In this document: positions 8,724 through 16,955 of the stretch, piece after piece | Position numbering within the stretch: position 1 is the stretch's first letter | How the letters are laid out: every line of letters begins with the position of its first letter | Assembly (NCBI RefSeq): GCF_014201145.1 | Contig: NZ_JACHDP010000001.1 | Span: 5,394,001-5,458,000 of the forward strand | DNA: 64,000 nt | Direction of reading: 5' to 3' | From: Micromonospora parathelypteridis | GTDB taxonomy: Bacteria; Actinomycetota; Actinomycetes; Mycobacteriales; Micromonosporaceae | Translations under genes and position numbers: made by a program | Notes under the pieces: model-generated | Databases searched by the model: none | The model's input: the letters and a program-made list of their open reading frames with translations, nothing else | Told to the model about the DNA's origin: nothing

Positions 8724-10235
8724 ATGCCCCCGACATCGACAGTCGACCGACCCAGCAACGTCTCCGAAGCCCTGGCCCGAGGCCGTCTCGGGATCCCCTC
8801 GGTGATCTTCTTCGTGCTCTCCGCCGCCGCGCCGTTGACCGTGGTGGCCGGCGTCGTCACCACCGGCTACGGCGTCATCGGGGTGACCGGCATTCCGCTG
8901 GCCTTCCTGCTGGTCGGCGCGGTGCTCGCCCTGTTCTCGGTGGGCTACGTGGCGATGTCCCGCAGGGTGGAGAACGCCGGCGCCTTCTACGCCTACATCT
9001 CCCGCGGACTGGGCCGACCGGCCGGCGTCGGCGCGGCCTGGATCGCACTGATCGCGTACAACGCGCTGCAGGTAGGGCTGTACGGCACCATCGGTATCGC
9101 GGCCGAGCCGGTGCTCGACCGGATCTTCGGCGGGCACCCGCACTGGGCCGTCGTGGCCCTGGTGGCGTGGGCGTTGGTCGGCCTGCTCGGCCTGCTCCGG
9201 GTGGACCTCAACGGCCTGGTCCTGGCCGCACTGCTGATCGCCGAGATCGTGGTGATCCTCATCTTCGACCTGGGGCAGATCGGCAACCCGGCCGGCGGTC
9301 AGGTCAGCTTCGCCACGTTCTCGCCGGACAACCTCTTCGTGCCGGGGGTCGGCGCGGTGCTGGTGCTGGCCATCCTCGGCTTCGTCGGCTTCGAGTCCGC
9401 GGTCGTCTTCAGCGAGGAGAGCAAGGACCCGAAGCGGACGGTTCCGCTGGCCACCTACCTCTCGGTGGCGATCATCGCCGGGCTGTACGCGCTGTCGTCC
9501 TGGACCATGACGGTCGCCGTCGGGCCGGACCAGATCGCCGCCCAGGCCGGTGAGCAGGGCGTCGAGCTGATCTTCAACCTGGCCGCCGCCCAGCTCGGCG
9601 ACACCGCCGTCACCATCGGGCAGGCGTTGTTCCTCACCTCTGTGCTGGCCGCGATGATCTCGTTCCACAACACCACGGCCCGCTACACGTTCGCGCTCGG
9701 TCGGGAGCGGGTGCTCCCCGCAGTGTTCGGGCAGACCTCGGTGCGTACCGGAGCGCCGCGCGCCGCCTCGGTGGCGCAGAGCGTCCTCGGTCTGGTGGTC
9801 ATCCTGCTGTACGCGGTCAACGGCTGGGACCCGGTGGTCAAGCTGTTCTTCTGGGGCGGCACCACCGGCGGGTTCGGCGTCCTGCTGCTGATCGCCACCA
9901 CCTCGGTGGCGGTGATCGTCTACTTCGCCCGCTCCGGCGGCGGCGAGAACCTCTGGCGGCGGGCCGTCGCACCCGGTGTGGCCACCATCGCGCTCTTCGT
10001 GATCATCTGGCTGGCCGTGTCGAACTTCGCCAACCTGCTCGGCGTCGCGCCGGACTCCACCCTGCGCTGGGCGCTGCCGGCCGTGTACCCGGTGGCGGCC
10101 GTGCTGGGCATCGTCTGGGCGCTGGTGCTGCGCGGTAACCGCCCGGACACGTACGCCCGGATCGGCCTCGGCGCGGCGAGCGCCACCGCTGCGGTGAAGC
10201 CGGAAGCGCCGGCCACGGTGGAGGTGACCCGATGA
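8724..10235 (+). CDS. APC-family amino acid permease
   Basis: A 503-residue membrane transporter of the amino acid-polyamine-organocation superfamily with about twelve hydrophobic segments. TM1 (GIPSVIFFVLSAAAPLTVVAG) carries the helix-breaking region of the substrate site, and the FVGFESAVVFSEESKDPKRT loop after TM6 is characteristic of the family. GGAG precedes the ATG. Its stop overlaps the next start (ATGA), tying it to a GNAT acetyltransferase. The substrate cannot be deduced. Confidence 0.9.
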   Translation: MPPTSTVDRPSNVSEALARGRLGIPSVIFFVLSAAAPLTVVAGVVTTGYGVIGVTGIPLAFLLVGAVLALFSVGYVAMSRRVENAGAFYAYISRGLGRPAGVGAAWIALIAYNALQVGLYGTIGIAAEPVLDRIFGGHPHWAVVALVAWALVGLLGLLRVDLNGLVLAALLIAEIVVILIFDLGQIGNPAGGQVSFATFSPDNLFVPGVGAVLVLAILGFVGFESAVVFSEESKDPKRTVPLATYLSVAIIAGLYALSSWTMTVAVGPDQIAAQAGEQGVELIFNLAAAQLGDTAVTIGQALFLTSVLAAMISFHNTTARYTFALGRERVLPAVFGQTSVRTGAPRAASVAQSVLGLVVILLYAVNGWDPVVKLFFWGGTTGGFGVLLLIATTSVAVIVYFARSGGGENLWRRAVAPGVATIALFVIIWLAVSNFANLLGVAPDSTLRWALPAVYPVAAVLGIVWALVLRGNRPDTYARIGLGAASATAAVKPEAPATVEVTR

Positions 10236-10822
10236 GCGTGACCATCGAGCAACTCGGGCCGGAGGAGACCGCCCTGGTGGCCAACCGGATCGCCGAGGCG
10301 TTCACGGCCCTTGAGGTGACGTACTGGCTGGTGCCCGACCCGAGCAAGCGGGAGGCCGTGCTGGCGGGGGACTTCGAGATCCTGGTCGGGCACGCGATGC
10401 GGCACGGCATGGTGTACGCCACGGCGGACCGGGCCTCGGTCGCGGTCTGGTTCCCGTCGGTCGGGGAGCCGTCCCCGCCGCCGGCGGACTACGACGCCCG
10501 CCTGGCCGCCGCCTGTGGCGAGTGGACCGACCGGTTCCAGCATCTCGACGAGCTGTTCGCGGCGAACCACCCGCATCCGGATCACCACCACCTGGCGTTC
10601 CTGGCGACCCAGCCGGACCGGCAGGGTCAGGGGTTGGGCACCGCTCTGCTGCGGCAGCACCACGCCTGGCTGGACGCCAACGGGATGCCGGCGTACCTCG
10701 AGGCGAGCAGCCCGCGCAGCCGGGACCTGTATGCCAAGCACAGCTACCTGGCCGGCGAGCCGTTCCGGGTGCCCGACGGGACGCCGTTCTGGCCGATGTG
10801 GCGGGAGCCGGGCGGTCGGTGA
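10232..10822 (+). CDS. GNAT-family N-acetyltransferase
   Basis: A 196-residue acetyltransferase. The acetyl-CoA-binding motif is LATQPDRQGQGLGTALLRQH (Q/RxxGxG/A type), followed by the AYLEASSPRSRDLYAKHSY segment typical of GNATs that act on small molecules. It is translationally coupled to the upstream APC permease, so the two may handle the same compound, perhaps an imported amine that is acetylated. That link is inference. Confidence 0.85.
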   Translation: MSVTIEQLGPEETALVANRIAEAFTALEVTYWLVPDPSKREAVLAGDFEILVGHAMRHGMVYATADRASVAVWFPSVGEPSPPPADYDARLAAACGEWTDRFQHLDELFAANHPHPDHHHLAFLATQPDRQGQGLGTALLRQHHAWLDANGMPAYLEASSPRSRDLYAKHSYLAGEPFRVPDGTPFWPMWREPGGR

Positions 10823-10860
10823 CCCGCCGTTGACGTTCGGCGGGGCGCCTTTCGAAGGTG

Positions 10861-10878
10861 TGTCACGTACGCGTGACA
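10861..10878. repeat. Short palindrome
   Basis: TGTCACG (10861-10867) and CGTGACA (10872-10878) form a 7-bp inverted repeat around TACG. It lies just before the terminator that separates the acetyltransferase gene from the sigma-factor gene. The role is unknown. Confidence 0.4.
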
Positions 10879-10893
10879 ACGCGGGCGCGCAAG

Positions 10894-10920
10894 AGGGCCG
10901 GGTCCGACGGACCCGGCCCT
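10894..10920. terminator. Bidirectional terminator
   Basis: A perfect 12-bp stem, AGGGCCGGGTCC / GGACCCGGCCCT, closes a 3-nt loop. It is placed between the acetyltransferase gene and the convergent sigma-factor gene, so it can serve both. Confidence 0.85.
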
Positions 10921-10938
10921 TCCGCGTGAATCAAATAC

Positions 10939-11763
10939 TCAGTACGTGCCGTCGAGCTGGCCGCGCAGCTTGGTCAGCGCCCGGGTCAGCAGCCGCGAGA
11001 CGTGCATCTGCGAGACGCCGATCTGGTCGGCGATCTGCGACTGGGTCAGGTTGCCGTAGAAGCGCAGCGTGAGGATCTTCTGCTCGCGCTCGTCGAGGGT
11101 GGCCAGTGCCGGGCCGAGAGCGACGCGCAGCTCAGCCAGCTCGAACTCGTTGTCCTCGCCGCCGAGCATGTCGCCCAGCTCGGTGGCGCGCTCGCCGTCA
11201 CCGGTCGGGGTGGACAGCGACACCGCGTTGTACGCGCGGGCGCCCTCCAGGCCCTCCAGCACCTCTTCCTCGGTGAGCTTGAGGTGGGCGGCGATGTCGG
11301 CGACCGTCGGCGAGCGGCCGAGGGTCTGCAGGAGCGAGCTGTTGGCGTCGGAGATGGCCAGCCGCAGCTCCTGGAGCCGGCGGGGCACCCGGATGTCCCA
11401 GGTGCGGTCCCGGAAGTGCCGCTTGAGCTCGCCGATGATGGTGGGGATCGCGTACCCGGCGAAGTCGACGCCGCGGGACGGGTCGAACTTGTCGATGGCC
11501 TTGATCAGGCCGACCGCAGCGGTCTGGGCCAGGTCATCGGTCGGCTCGCCGCGCCCGCTGTAGCGGTGGGCCAGGTGGTTGGCCAGCGGCAGCCAGGCTT
11601 CGATCGCCCGGTCCCGCAGTGCGGCCCGGGACGGGTGGTTCGCGGGCAGCGCGGCCATCGCGTTCAGCAGGTCTGCGGCGCTGTCGGTGAGAGCGCGTGG
11701 GTCAAGCTTGGCGGGGGCCTTGGTAGCGGTGCTCCGCTGCTCGGTGATCGTTGGCGCGGTCAT
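10939..11763 (-). CDS. RNA polymerase sigma factor, SigB/SigF/SigG family
   Basis: This group 3 sigma factor has 274 residues. Region 2 (about 70-140) contains the DDLAQTAAVGLIKAIDKFDPSRG core and the GYAIPTIIGELKRHFRD DNA-melting segment. Region 3 follows (LGRSPTVADIAAHL), and region 4 has the LTQSQIADQIGVSQMHVSRL recognition helix. The ATG at 11763 has AGGGAGGA seven bases upstream, better than the GTG/ATG at 11796. The family directs stress and developmental genes from GTTT...GGGTA promoters, several of which occur at 33-36 kb. No anti-sigma gene is adjacent. Confidence 0.95.
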   Translation of the reverse strand: MTAPTITEQRSTATKAPAKLDPRALTDSAADLLNAMAALPANHPSRAALRDRAIEAWLPLANHLAHRYSGRGEPTDDLAQTAAVGLIKAIDKFDPSRGVDFAGYAIPTIIGELKRHFRDRTWDIRVPRRLQELRLAISDANSSLLQTLGRSPTVADIAAHLKLTEEEVLEGLEGARAYNAVSLSTPTGDGERATELGDMLGGEDNEFELAELRVALGPALATLDEREQKILTLRFYGNLTQSQIADQIGVSQMHVSRLLTRALTKLRGQLDGTY

Positions 11764-12140
11764 GGGTGGTCCTCCCTGCACCTCGTCCGCGGACAAAAAG
11801 GCGTAACGCTTTTGGTTTAGCTTCCAATGGGCCGTTCGGGACTCACCTTAACCTGATCGTCTCCCCGAAATCTAGCCGAAAGGCTGATGTACTTAAGGGG
11901 TGTTGAGTAAGAAAAGGGGTAAATGGGACAGAAGTTGGGAGGGTTGTGATGACCCTTACCCGTTTTCCGGGCCACGCCCTGCCGCCGGTCGGTGACCCGG
12001 CTCGCCGGTCAGTCCCCTCGGCTCAGGCCGAGCGGTCAAGATGAAATCCGACATCTGGGCAGGAGTGTCGCCTATCTGTCGTTGTCCCGCTGGCGGGACC
12101 CGCCGTAGCGTCGCGTGTACACATCCGGTTCGGAGGCACC
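11764..12140. other. Divergent intergenic region (377 bp)
   Basis: This spacer holds the 5' region of the sigma-factor gene and the promoter of the decarboxylase-like gene. The part at 11860-11945 is unusually A-rich for this genome. I see no ORF with a ribosome site. Apart from the promoter at 12082-12111 I find no convincing motif. Confidence 0.5.
12082..12111 (+). promoter_or_regulatory. Housekeeping-type promoter with palindrome in the spacer
   Basis: TTGTCC (12082-12087) and TAGCGT (12106-12111) are separated by 18 bp, a reasonable HrdB-type promoter for the gene starting at 12141. The perfect inverted repeat GTCCCGC-TG-GCGGGAC (12084-12099) overlaps the -35 and spacer. A repressor bound there would block RNA polymerase. 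Confidence 0.5.
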
Positions 12141-12893
12141 GTGCTCGATCCAGCCGCTCCCCAGCTCGTCGTGAACAGTCGCACGCTCTACTTCAGCTGG
12201 CTCCCGGCCGACCCGGACGCGGTCAGCGCACTGGTTCCGCCCGGGCTGAGCCCCCGCCCCGACCGGCAGGTGTTCCTCAACCAGTACATCGTCGAGGACG
12301 AGACACAGACCTCCGGCTTCGGCGCGTACTCACTGACCTACCTCGGTATATCGCTGCTGGGCGTCGACGCGCCCGGCGGGCTCAACCCGGGTGGCTGGTG
12401 GACCACCTACGTGGCCTCCAGCCGGCGCGTGCGTGAGTACGCTGCCGCTCGCGGTGCCCCGGTCGTCGCCGGCCGCACCCGGTTCGACCTCGATGGCGAG
12501 GAGCTGCTCTCCGAGACGGAGATCGACGGGACGCCGCTCATCCGGGCACGGTGCCGAGTGGGGGAGACCGGTCACGTGATCAGCAGCGGGCACCACCGCT
12601 ACTTCACGCGCCGCGACGGCCAACTCATCAGCTCGGTCTACCCGTTCGTCGCCGAGCCGGTCGCCCCGTTCGAGATCGAGTCGGTGGAGTTCCTCCAGCC
12701 CGGGCACCCGGTGTACGCGCTCCGCCCGGCAAACCCGCTGAGCATCGGCTTCGGCTACTACTCGCCGCGCTCCTCGTTCGCGTACCCCGGTGGGCTGAGC
12801 GTGCACCCGGTCGTCGGCGCGATGGAGCCGACCCGACCACTTCACCAGGTGCCGGCGAGTCTCGCCCGCAGCGGCCTGCCGTCCGGGTCGTAG
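12141..12893 (+). CDS. Acetoacetate decarboxylase-like family protein without lysine
   Basis: A 250-residue protein that resembles the acetoacetate decarboxylase-like fold family: an N-terminal LPADPDAVSALVPPGLSP segment, then FLNQYIVEDETQTSGFGAYS and a C-terminal SIGFGYYSPRSSF. True acetoacetate decarboxylase needs a Schiff-base lysine, but this protein contains no lysine at all, so it cannot use that mechanism. The GTG start has GGAGG five bases upstream. Its last 52 bp overlap the convergent phospholipase D-like gene. The family assignment is by pattern recognition and is moderate. Confidence 0.7.
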   Translation: MLDPAAPQLVVNSRTLYFSWLPADPDAVSALVPPGLSPRPDRQVFLNQYIVEDETQTSGFGAYSLTYLGISLLGVDAPGGLNPGGWWTTYVASSRRVREYAAARGAPVVAGRTRFDLDGEELLSETEIDGTPLIRARCRVGETGHVISSGHHRYFTRRDGQLISSVYPFVAEPVAPFEIESVEFLQPGHPVYALRPANPLSIGFGYYSPRSSFAYPGGLSVHPVVGAMEPTRPLHQVPASLARSGLPSGS

Positions 12894-14431
12894 ACCAACC
12901 GGTACACCGGCAACGCCCAGGCTCGGGTGTACCACGGCAGCCGCTCGGGGCGGTGCGGGCGCAGCCGTCCGGGTGGCCGCTCGCCGACCTGGCCGTCGTC
13001 GTACCACTGTTGCAGCGCGTCGGCGGCGGCCGTGACGGCCGCGACGGCGTCCGCCGGGTCGAGCAGGTCGGCGTCGTCCGCGCCGTCCGGGTCACGGTCC
13101 AGGTGCTCGCGCCAGAGCCGCAGTCGCAGGTCCCGGGCGAAGGCCCGCGCACCGTCGCCCTGACCTGCGGGGTCGGTGGGCTCCCGCTGGTCGCGGGTGT
13201 CGTCGAGCACCGCGCACGACAACTCGCTGTCGTGTGTCCAGGATCGGCGGTTGAAGTTGTCGCTGCCCACGCTGGCCCAGACGTCGTCGACCACGCACAC
13301 CTTCGCGTGCACGTAGACCGGGTCGCCGGCGTGGTTCTCCACGTCGAACACGTGCACCCGGTCCGGGGCGGCCCGCTCGCACAACGACAGCGCCTGCTCG
13401 CGCCCGACCATGTTCGGCGGTAGCGCCAGCCTGCCGTCCACGTCCGGGTGCCGGGGCACGACGGCGATCAGGTGCAGCTCCGGGTTGTCCCGCAGTGCGC
13501 GTGCGAACAGGTCCGCGACCTCGGCCGACCAGAGGTACTGGTCCTCCAGGTAGATGAGTCGGCGGGCACGGCGTACCGCCTTGGTGTAACCCCGGGCCAC
13601 GGTCCGCTCGCCGTCGGGTGCGAACGAGTAGCGCGGGCGGACGGCGGGGTAGGTGCGCAGCACCTGGATCTGGTGCGGACCACAGGGCGGCGGATCGGCC
13701 GGTTGCTCGGGCAGCGGGTCGGGGCGCAGGTCCGAGCCGCGCAACCGATCCCGCAGGTAGGCCATCGGGTTCTCCGAGTCCAGGGGCATCGGGTCGGTCC
13801 AGCGTTCCCGGAACAGGGTGTCCAACGCCCCGACGACCGGCCCGCGCACCGCGAGCTGCACGTCGTGCCAGGGCGGGGTGGGTCCGTACCGGGGGGACAT
13901 CTGCACCGGCTGCGGGTCGCCGTGGTGCGCGGCGTCGTCGCGTCGGCTGTGACACAGGTCGATCCCACCGGCGAACGCTATGTCCCGTTCCGGTGCGCCC
14001 GGGTGTCGTAGCACCACGAGCTTCTGGTGGTGCGAGCCGCCGCGCCGGACCCGCTGGTCGAGCAGCACCTCGCCGCCGGCCGCTGAGATCGTCTCGCTGA
14101 GGTCGCGGTTCTCCGCCTCGCTGTAGGCGAGCGCGTCGAGGTGCGAGCGCCAGATCAGTCCCTTGACCAGCACGCCGCGTTGGGCCGCCTGGGCGAAGAG
14201 CTGGGCCACGGTCGGGCCGTCCGGGCGCAGCCGTTGGTCCGGGTCGCCCCGCCAGTCGGTGAAGAACAGGTGGTCGCCGGGGCCCAGCGCCTCCACCTCG
14301 TCGACCAGTCGGTCGAAGTAGGCGGCACCGTGAATCAACGGCTCGGCGAGGTTTCCCGTGGTCCAGACGGGTAACCCAGAGACCGGGTTGGCGCGTTCCT
14401 GCGCGGTGAGGAACCAGTCCTGCAACGGCAA
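12842..14431 (-). CDS. Phospholipase D-like domain protein
   Basis: A 529-residue protein with two HKD-type halves. The second motif is complete (HAKVCVVDDVWASVGSDN); the first (SHHQKLVVLRH) keeps the His and Lys but has Arg where the Asp normally stands, with GGID following. The LEDQYLWS segment lies between them. It could act as a phosphodiesterase or phosphatidyltransferase on phospholipids or nucleic acids. No signal peptide is seen. The start is a TTG with AGGGGG upstream. The 3' end overlaps the decarboxylase-like gene. Confidence 0.85.
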   Translation of the reverse strand: MPLQDWFLTAQERANPVSGLPVWTTGNLAEPLIHGAAYFDRLVDEVEALGPGDHLFFTDWRGDPDQRLRPDGPTVAQLFAQAAQRGVLVKGLIWRSHLDALAYSEAENRDLSETISAAGGEVLLDQRVRRGGSHHQKLVVLRHPGAPERDIAFAGGIDLCHSRRDDAAHHGDPQPVQMSPRYGPTPPWHDVQLAVRGPVVGALDTLFRERWTDPMPLDSENPMAYLRDRLRGSDLRPDPLPEQPADPPPCGPHQIQVLRTYPAVRPRYSFAPDGERTVARGYTKAVRRARRLIYLEDQYLWSAEVADLFARALRDNPELHLIAVVPRHPDVDGRLALPPNMVGREQALSLCERAAPDRVHVFDVENHAGDPVYVHAKVCVVDDVWASVGSDNFNRRSWTHDSELSCAVLDDTRDQREPTDPAGQGDGARAFARDLRLRLWREHLDRDPDGADDADLLDPADAVAAVTAAADALQQWYDDGQVGERPPGRLRPHRPERLPWYTRAWALPVYRLVYDPDGRPLRARLAGTW

Positions 14432-14565
14432 CGTCCAGCCCCCTGGAGGTCGGCAACGTCCTCACGGTAGGACCCCCGACGCGGGTCCGCACGCCAGCCC
14501 GGCCGACCGGAGACCTGGCTAACGCCCATCGGAAGCGACGCGACAACAGCCCAGGAGGCCACACT

Positions 14566-14694
14566 ATGCCCCGCGACACGACGAATCCCGTGACCGAGTA
14601 CCGCGAGCCGGCGGTGGAGAGCGAACGGGGTGCGCTGGTAGCGGTGTTGGTGATGGTGATTCTGGGGGTGGCCGGGATATTCGCGGTCTCCTGA
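14566..14694 (+). CDS. Small single-pass membrane protein (42 aa)
   Basis: The ATG at 14566 follows AGGAGG with a 7-nt spacing, one of the best ribosome sites in the window. The product has a charged N-terminus (about 22 residues) and one hydrophobic helix, ALVAVLVMVILGVAGIFAVS, running to its end, so it is probably a tail-anchored protein with the N-terminus inside. It stands alone between a divergent phospholipase D-like gene and a terminator. No family was recognised. Confidence 0.7.
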   Translation: MPRDTTNPVTEYREPAVESERGALVAVLVMVILGVAGIFAVS

Positions 14695-14696
14695 GG

Positions 14697-14737
14697 CGGC
14701 GTCGGCGCCCCCGGGTGACCCGGAGGCGCCGACGCCG
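14697..14737. terminator. Bidirectional terminator
   Basis: CGGCGTCGGCGCC (14697-14709) pairs perfectly with GGCGCCGACGCCG (14725-14737). The loop contains a further small CCGGGTGACCCGG palindrome. It separates the small membrane-protein gene from the convergent pirin gene. Confidence 0.8.
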
Positions 14738-14757
14738 ACCTCAGTTGTTGCGTGTGG

Positions 14758-15744
14758 TCAGGGCCGGGTGCCCTGGCCGCCCGTGTGCGGCAGCCGCTCG
14801 GTGGGGATCACGCCGAGTCGCCCGGCCTGAAAGTCCTCGAACGCCTGGACCAGCTCGTCACGGGTGTTCATCACGAATGGGCCGTACTGCGCCACGGGCT
14901 CCCGGATCGGCTTGCCGCCCATGATGTAGAGGTCCAGCGCCGGGGTGTTGCTGTCCTGCGCGGTGTCGGCGCTGAAGCGCAACGCGTCGCCTGGACCGTG
15001 CACCGCGAGCTGGCCGGTGCGCACCGGCCGCCGGTCGGTGCCGACCGTGCCGCGACCGCCGAGCACGTACACCAGGGCGTTGAAATCGGGCTGCCAGGGC
15101 AGGTCGACCTGCGCCCCCGGCTGCACGGTGACGTGCGTGATGGTGATCGGGGTGAAGGTCGAACCCGGGCCGCGGTGCCCGGCGATCTCACCGGCGATGA
15201 CCCGGATGAGCGCGCCACCGTCGGGCGTGGTGAGAAGCGCCGACTCCCGACCCCGGATGTCCTGGTAGCGGGGCGGGTTCATCTTGGCCGAGCGGGGCAG
15301 GTTGACCCAGAGCTGGGTGCCGTGGAACAGCCCGCCGCTGACCACCAGGTGCTCCGGCGGCGCCTCGATGTGCAACAGGCCGCTGCCCGCCGTCATCCAC
15401 TGCGTGTCGCCGTCGGTGATGGTGCCGCCGCCGCCGTTCGAGTCCTGGTGGTCGAAGACGCCGTCGATGATGTACGTGACGGTCTCGAAGCCGCGGTGCG
15501 GGTGCCACGGGGTGCCCTTGGGCTCGCCCGGCGCGTAGTCGACCTCGCCCATCTGGTCGAGGTGGATGAACGGGTCCAGGTCGGTGGTCGACACCCCGGC
15601 GAAGGCTCGACGGACCGGGAAGCCCTCGCCCTCGAAGCCGGTGGGCGCGGTGGTCACCTTGCGGACCTTGCGGAACGTGGTGGTCTCGTCGAGTCGGGGC
15701 AGGCGCGGCAGGACAACGACGTTGTCGACGGTGATCGCGGGCAT
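14758..15744 (-). CDS. Pirin family protein
   Basis: A 328-residue bicupin. The N-terminal cupin has the metal-binding PWHPHRGFETVTY motif and the DHQDSNGGGG turn with the GSGLLHIE strand; the pirin C-terminal domain follows. Pirins bind Fe and some act as quercetin dioxygenases or redox sensors. The gene starts 10 bp after the MarR-family gene on the same strand, so the two form an operon, probably induced by a phenolic or oxidative signal. The last residues (HTGGQGTRP) are disordered. Confidence 0.93.
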   Translation of the reverse strand: MPAITVDNVVVLPRLPRLDETTTFRKVRKVTTAPTGFEGEGFPVRRAFAGVSTTDLDPFIHLDQMGEVDYAPGEPKGTPWHPHRGFETVTYIIDGVFDHQDSNGGGGTITDGDTQWMTAGSGLLHIEAPPEHLVVSGGLFHGTQLWVNLPRSAKMNPPRYQDIRGRESALLTTPDGGALIRVIAGEIAGHRGPGSTFTPITITHVTVQPGAQVDLPWQPDFNALVYVLGGRGTVGTDRRPVRTGQLAVHGPGDALRFSADTAQDSNTPALDLYIMGGKPIREPVAQYGPFVMNTRDELVQAFEDFQAGRLGVIPTERLPHTGGQGTRP

Positions 15745-15754
15745 CGGATGCTCC

Positions 15755-16237
15755 TTAACGTGTGGCGTGGGAGGACGACGTGACCTGGGCCGCCCGCAGG
15801 CGGTGACCGAGTCGGTCGAAGACCCGGGTGAGGCAGGCGACCTCGGCGTCGTCGAGGTCGTCCATCAGGTGGGTACGCACCGATGCCAGATGGTGGGGTG
15901 CGGCTTCGGACAGCGCGAGCAGCCCGGCGGCGGTGAGCACAGCCTCGCTGCCGCGCCGGTCGTCCGGGCAGGGCTCCTTGCTGACCATGCCTCGACGTTG
16001 CATGGAGGAGATCTGGTACGTCAGTCGGCTGGGCGAGAAGATGAGCCGGCTGGCCAGCTCGCCCATCCGCAGCCGCTGCCCCGGCGCCTCGGAGAGCAGG
16101 ACCAGCACGTGGTAGTCAGCGAAGCTGAGATCGCTGTCGGCGCGCAGGTCCTCTTCCAGTTGGGTGTAGAGACGCTGGCTGGCCTCGATGTAGGCGCGCC
16201 AGGCGGCCCCTCGGATGCTGTCCAGGCTCTCGGTCAT
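15755..16237 (-). CDS. MarR-family transcriptional regulator
   Basis: A 160-residue winged-helix repressor: the N-terminal dimer helix, SFADYHVLVLLSEAPGQRL, the recognition region RMGELASRLIFSPSRLTYQI, and the wing EPCPDDRRGSEAVLT. There is no ribosome site before the ATG at 16237 (GTG at 16243 is the alternative), so a leaderless or nearly leaderless mRNA is likely. An AT-rich imperfect palindrome lies just upstream. It heads the marR-pirin operon and probably represses it. Confidence 0.9.
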   Translation of the reverse strand: MTESLDSIRGAAWRAYIEASQRLYTQLEEDLRADSDLSFADYHVLVLLSEAPGQRLRMGELASRLIFSPSRLTYQISSMQRRGMVSKEPCPDDRRGSEAVLTAAGLLALSEAAPHHLASVRTHLMDDLDDAEVACLTRVFDRLGHRLRAAQVTSSSHATR

Positions 16238-16255
16238 GTCCACGACCGTAGCACT

Positions 16256-16274
16256 CTTTCAAAATTTAAATAAT
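16256..16274. promoter_or_regulatory. AT-rich imperfect palindrome, candidate MarR operator
   Basis: TTTCAAAATTTAAA with flanking A/T bases forms an imperfect palindrome 20-35 bp upstream of the MarR-family start. It is an AT island in an otherwise very GC-rich sequence, which suits a MarR operator overlapping the promoter. Confidence 0.45.
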
Positions 16275-16393
16275 GCCGTTGAGCGTTGCGTGGATCACGT
16301 CCTCGTCAACGGAGGCTCAAGTCGTGCAGCTTTGAAGGAAGGTGGCGATAATTCAGAGGCGTGCGGCGATGTGGTGTGCCAGACTCCGGCCTC

Positions 16394-16927
16394 GTGGAAC
16401 ATGTGGAGCTCACCACCGCCGACCTGTTGCTGCGTCCCTGGCGGGAGGAGGACGCCCCAGCGGTGCGCGATGCCCTGAACGACCCGGACATCGCCCAGTG
16501 GAACCCGCAGGGTGGTGACCCGATCGACGACGAGGTCGCGCTGCTCTGGGTCCGCCGCCGGGCCGACTGGTCCGCCGGCAGCCACGTCTCGATGGCGGTG
16601 ACCTCGGCGGCCGACGGCAAGCTGCTGGGCTCGGTGTCGCTGCACCGCATCCACGACGGCGACGCCTCCATCGGCTACTGGACGGTGCCGGCGGCGCGCG
16701 GACGTCAGGTGGCGGGACGCGCCGTCGTCCGGCTCACCGACTGGGCATTCACCGACCTGCGGCTGCACCGGGTGGAGTTGTGTCACGCGGTGGCCAACCC
16801 GGCCTCCTGCCGGGTCGCCGACCGGGCCGGCTACCCGGCCGAGGGGACACTGCGCGAGTCGTACAGGTACGGCGACGGCCGCCGCTACGACGAGCACCTG
16901 CACGCCCGCCTGGCCACCGACCGCTAG
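16394..16927 (+). CDS. GNAT acetyltransferase, RimJ/RimL type
   Basis: About 177 residues matching the ribosomal-protein-alanine acetyltransferase group: ELTTADLLLRPWREEDA at the N-terminus, SIGYWTVPAARGRQVAGRAV as the acetyl-CoA loop, then RVELCHAVANPASCRVADRAGY and the EGTLRES ending. The start is uncertain: GTG codons occur at 16361, 16394 and 16403, none with a ribosome site; 16394 fits the family's usual N-terminus. Substrate unknown. It is divergent from the MarR gene. Confidence 0.85.
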   Translation: MEHVELTTADLLLRPWREEDAPAVRDALNDPDIAQWNPQGGDPIDDEVALLWVRRRADWSAGSHVSMAVTSAADGKLLGSVSLHRIHDGDASIGYWTVPAARGRQVAGRAVVRLTDWAFTDLRLHRVELCHAVANPASCRVADRAGYPAEGTLRESYRYGDGRRYDEHLHARLATDR

Positions 16928-16941
16928 TCGGAAAGCGGTCG
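16918..16941. terminator. Terminator-like hairpin
   Basis: CGACCGC (16918-16924) and GCGGTCG (16935-16941) form a 7-bp stem overlapping the acetyltransferase stop codon, between it and the convergent FBP gene. Confidence 0.45.
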
Positions 16942-16955
16942 GGGGCCTGCCGCCG

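Noticed and set aside
11902..11922. GTTG...GGGTAA as a SigB-type promoter upstream of the sigma-factor gene
   Set aside because: The spacer is only 11 bp and the orientation faces away from the sigma-factor gene.
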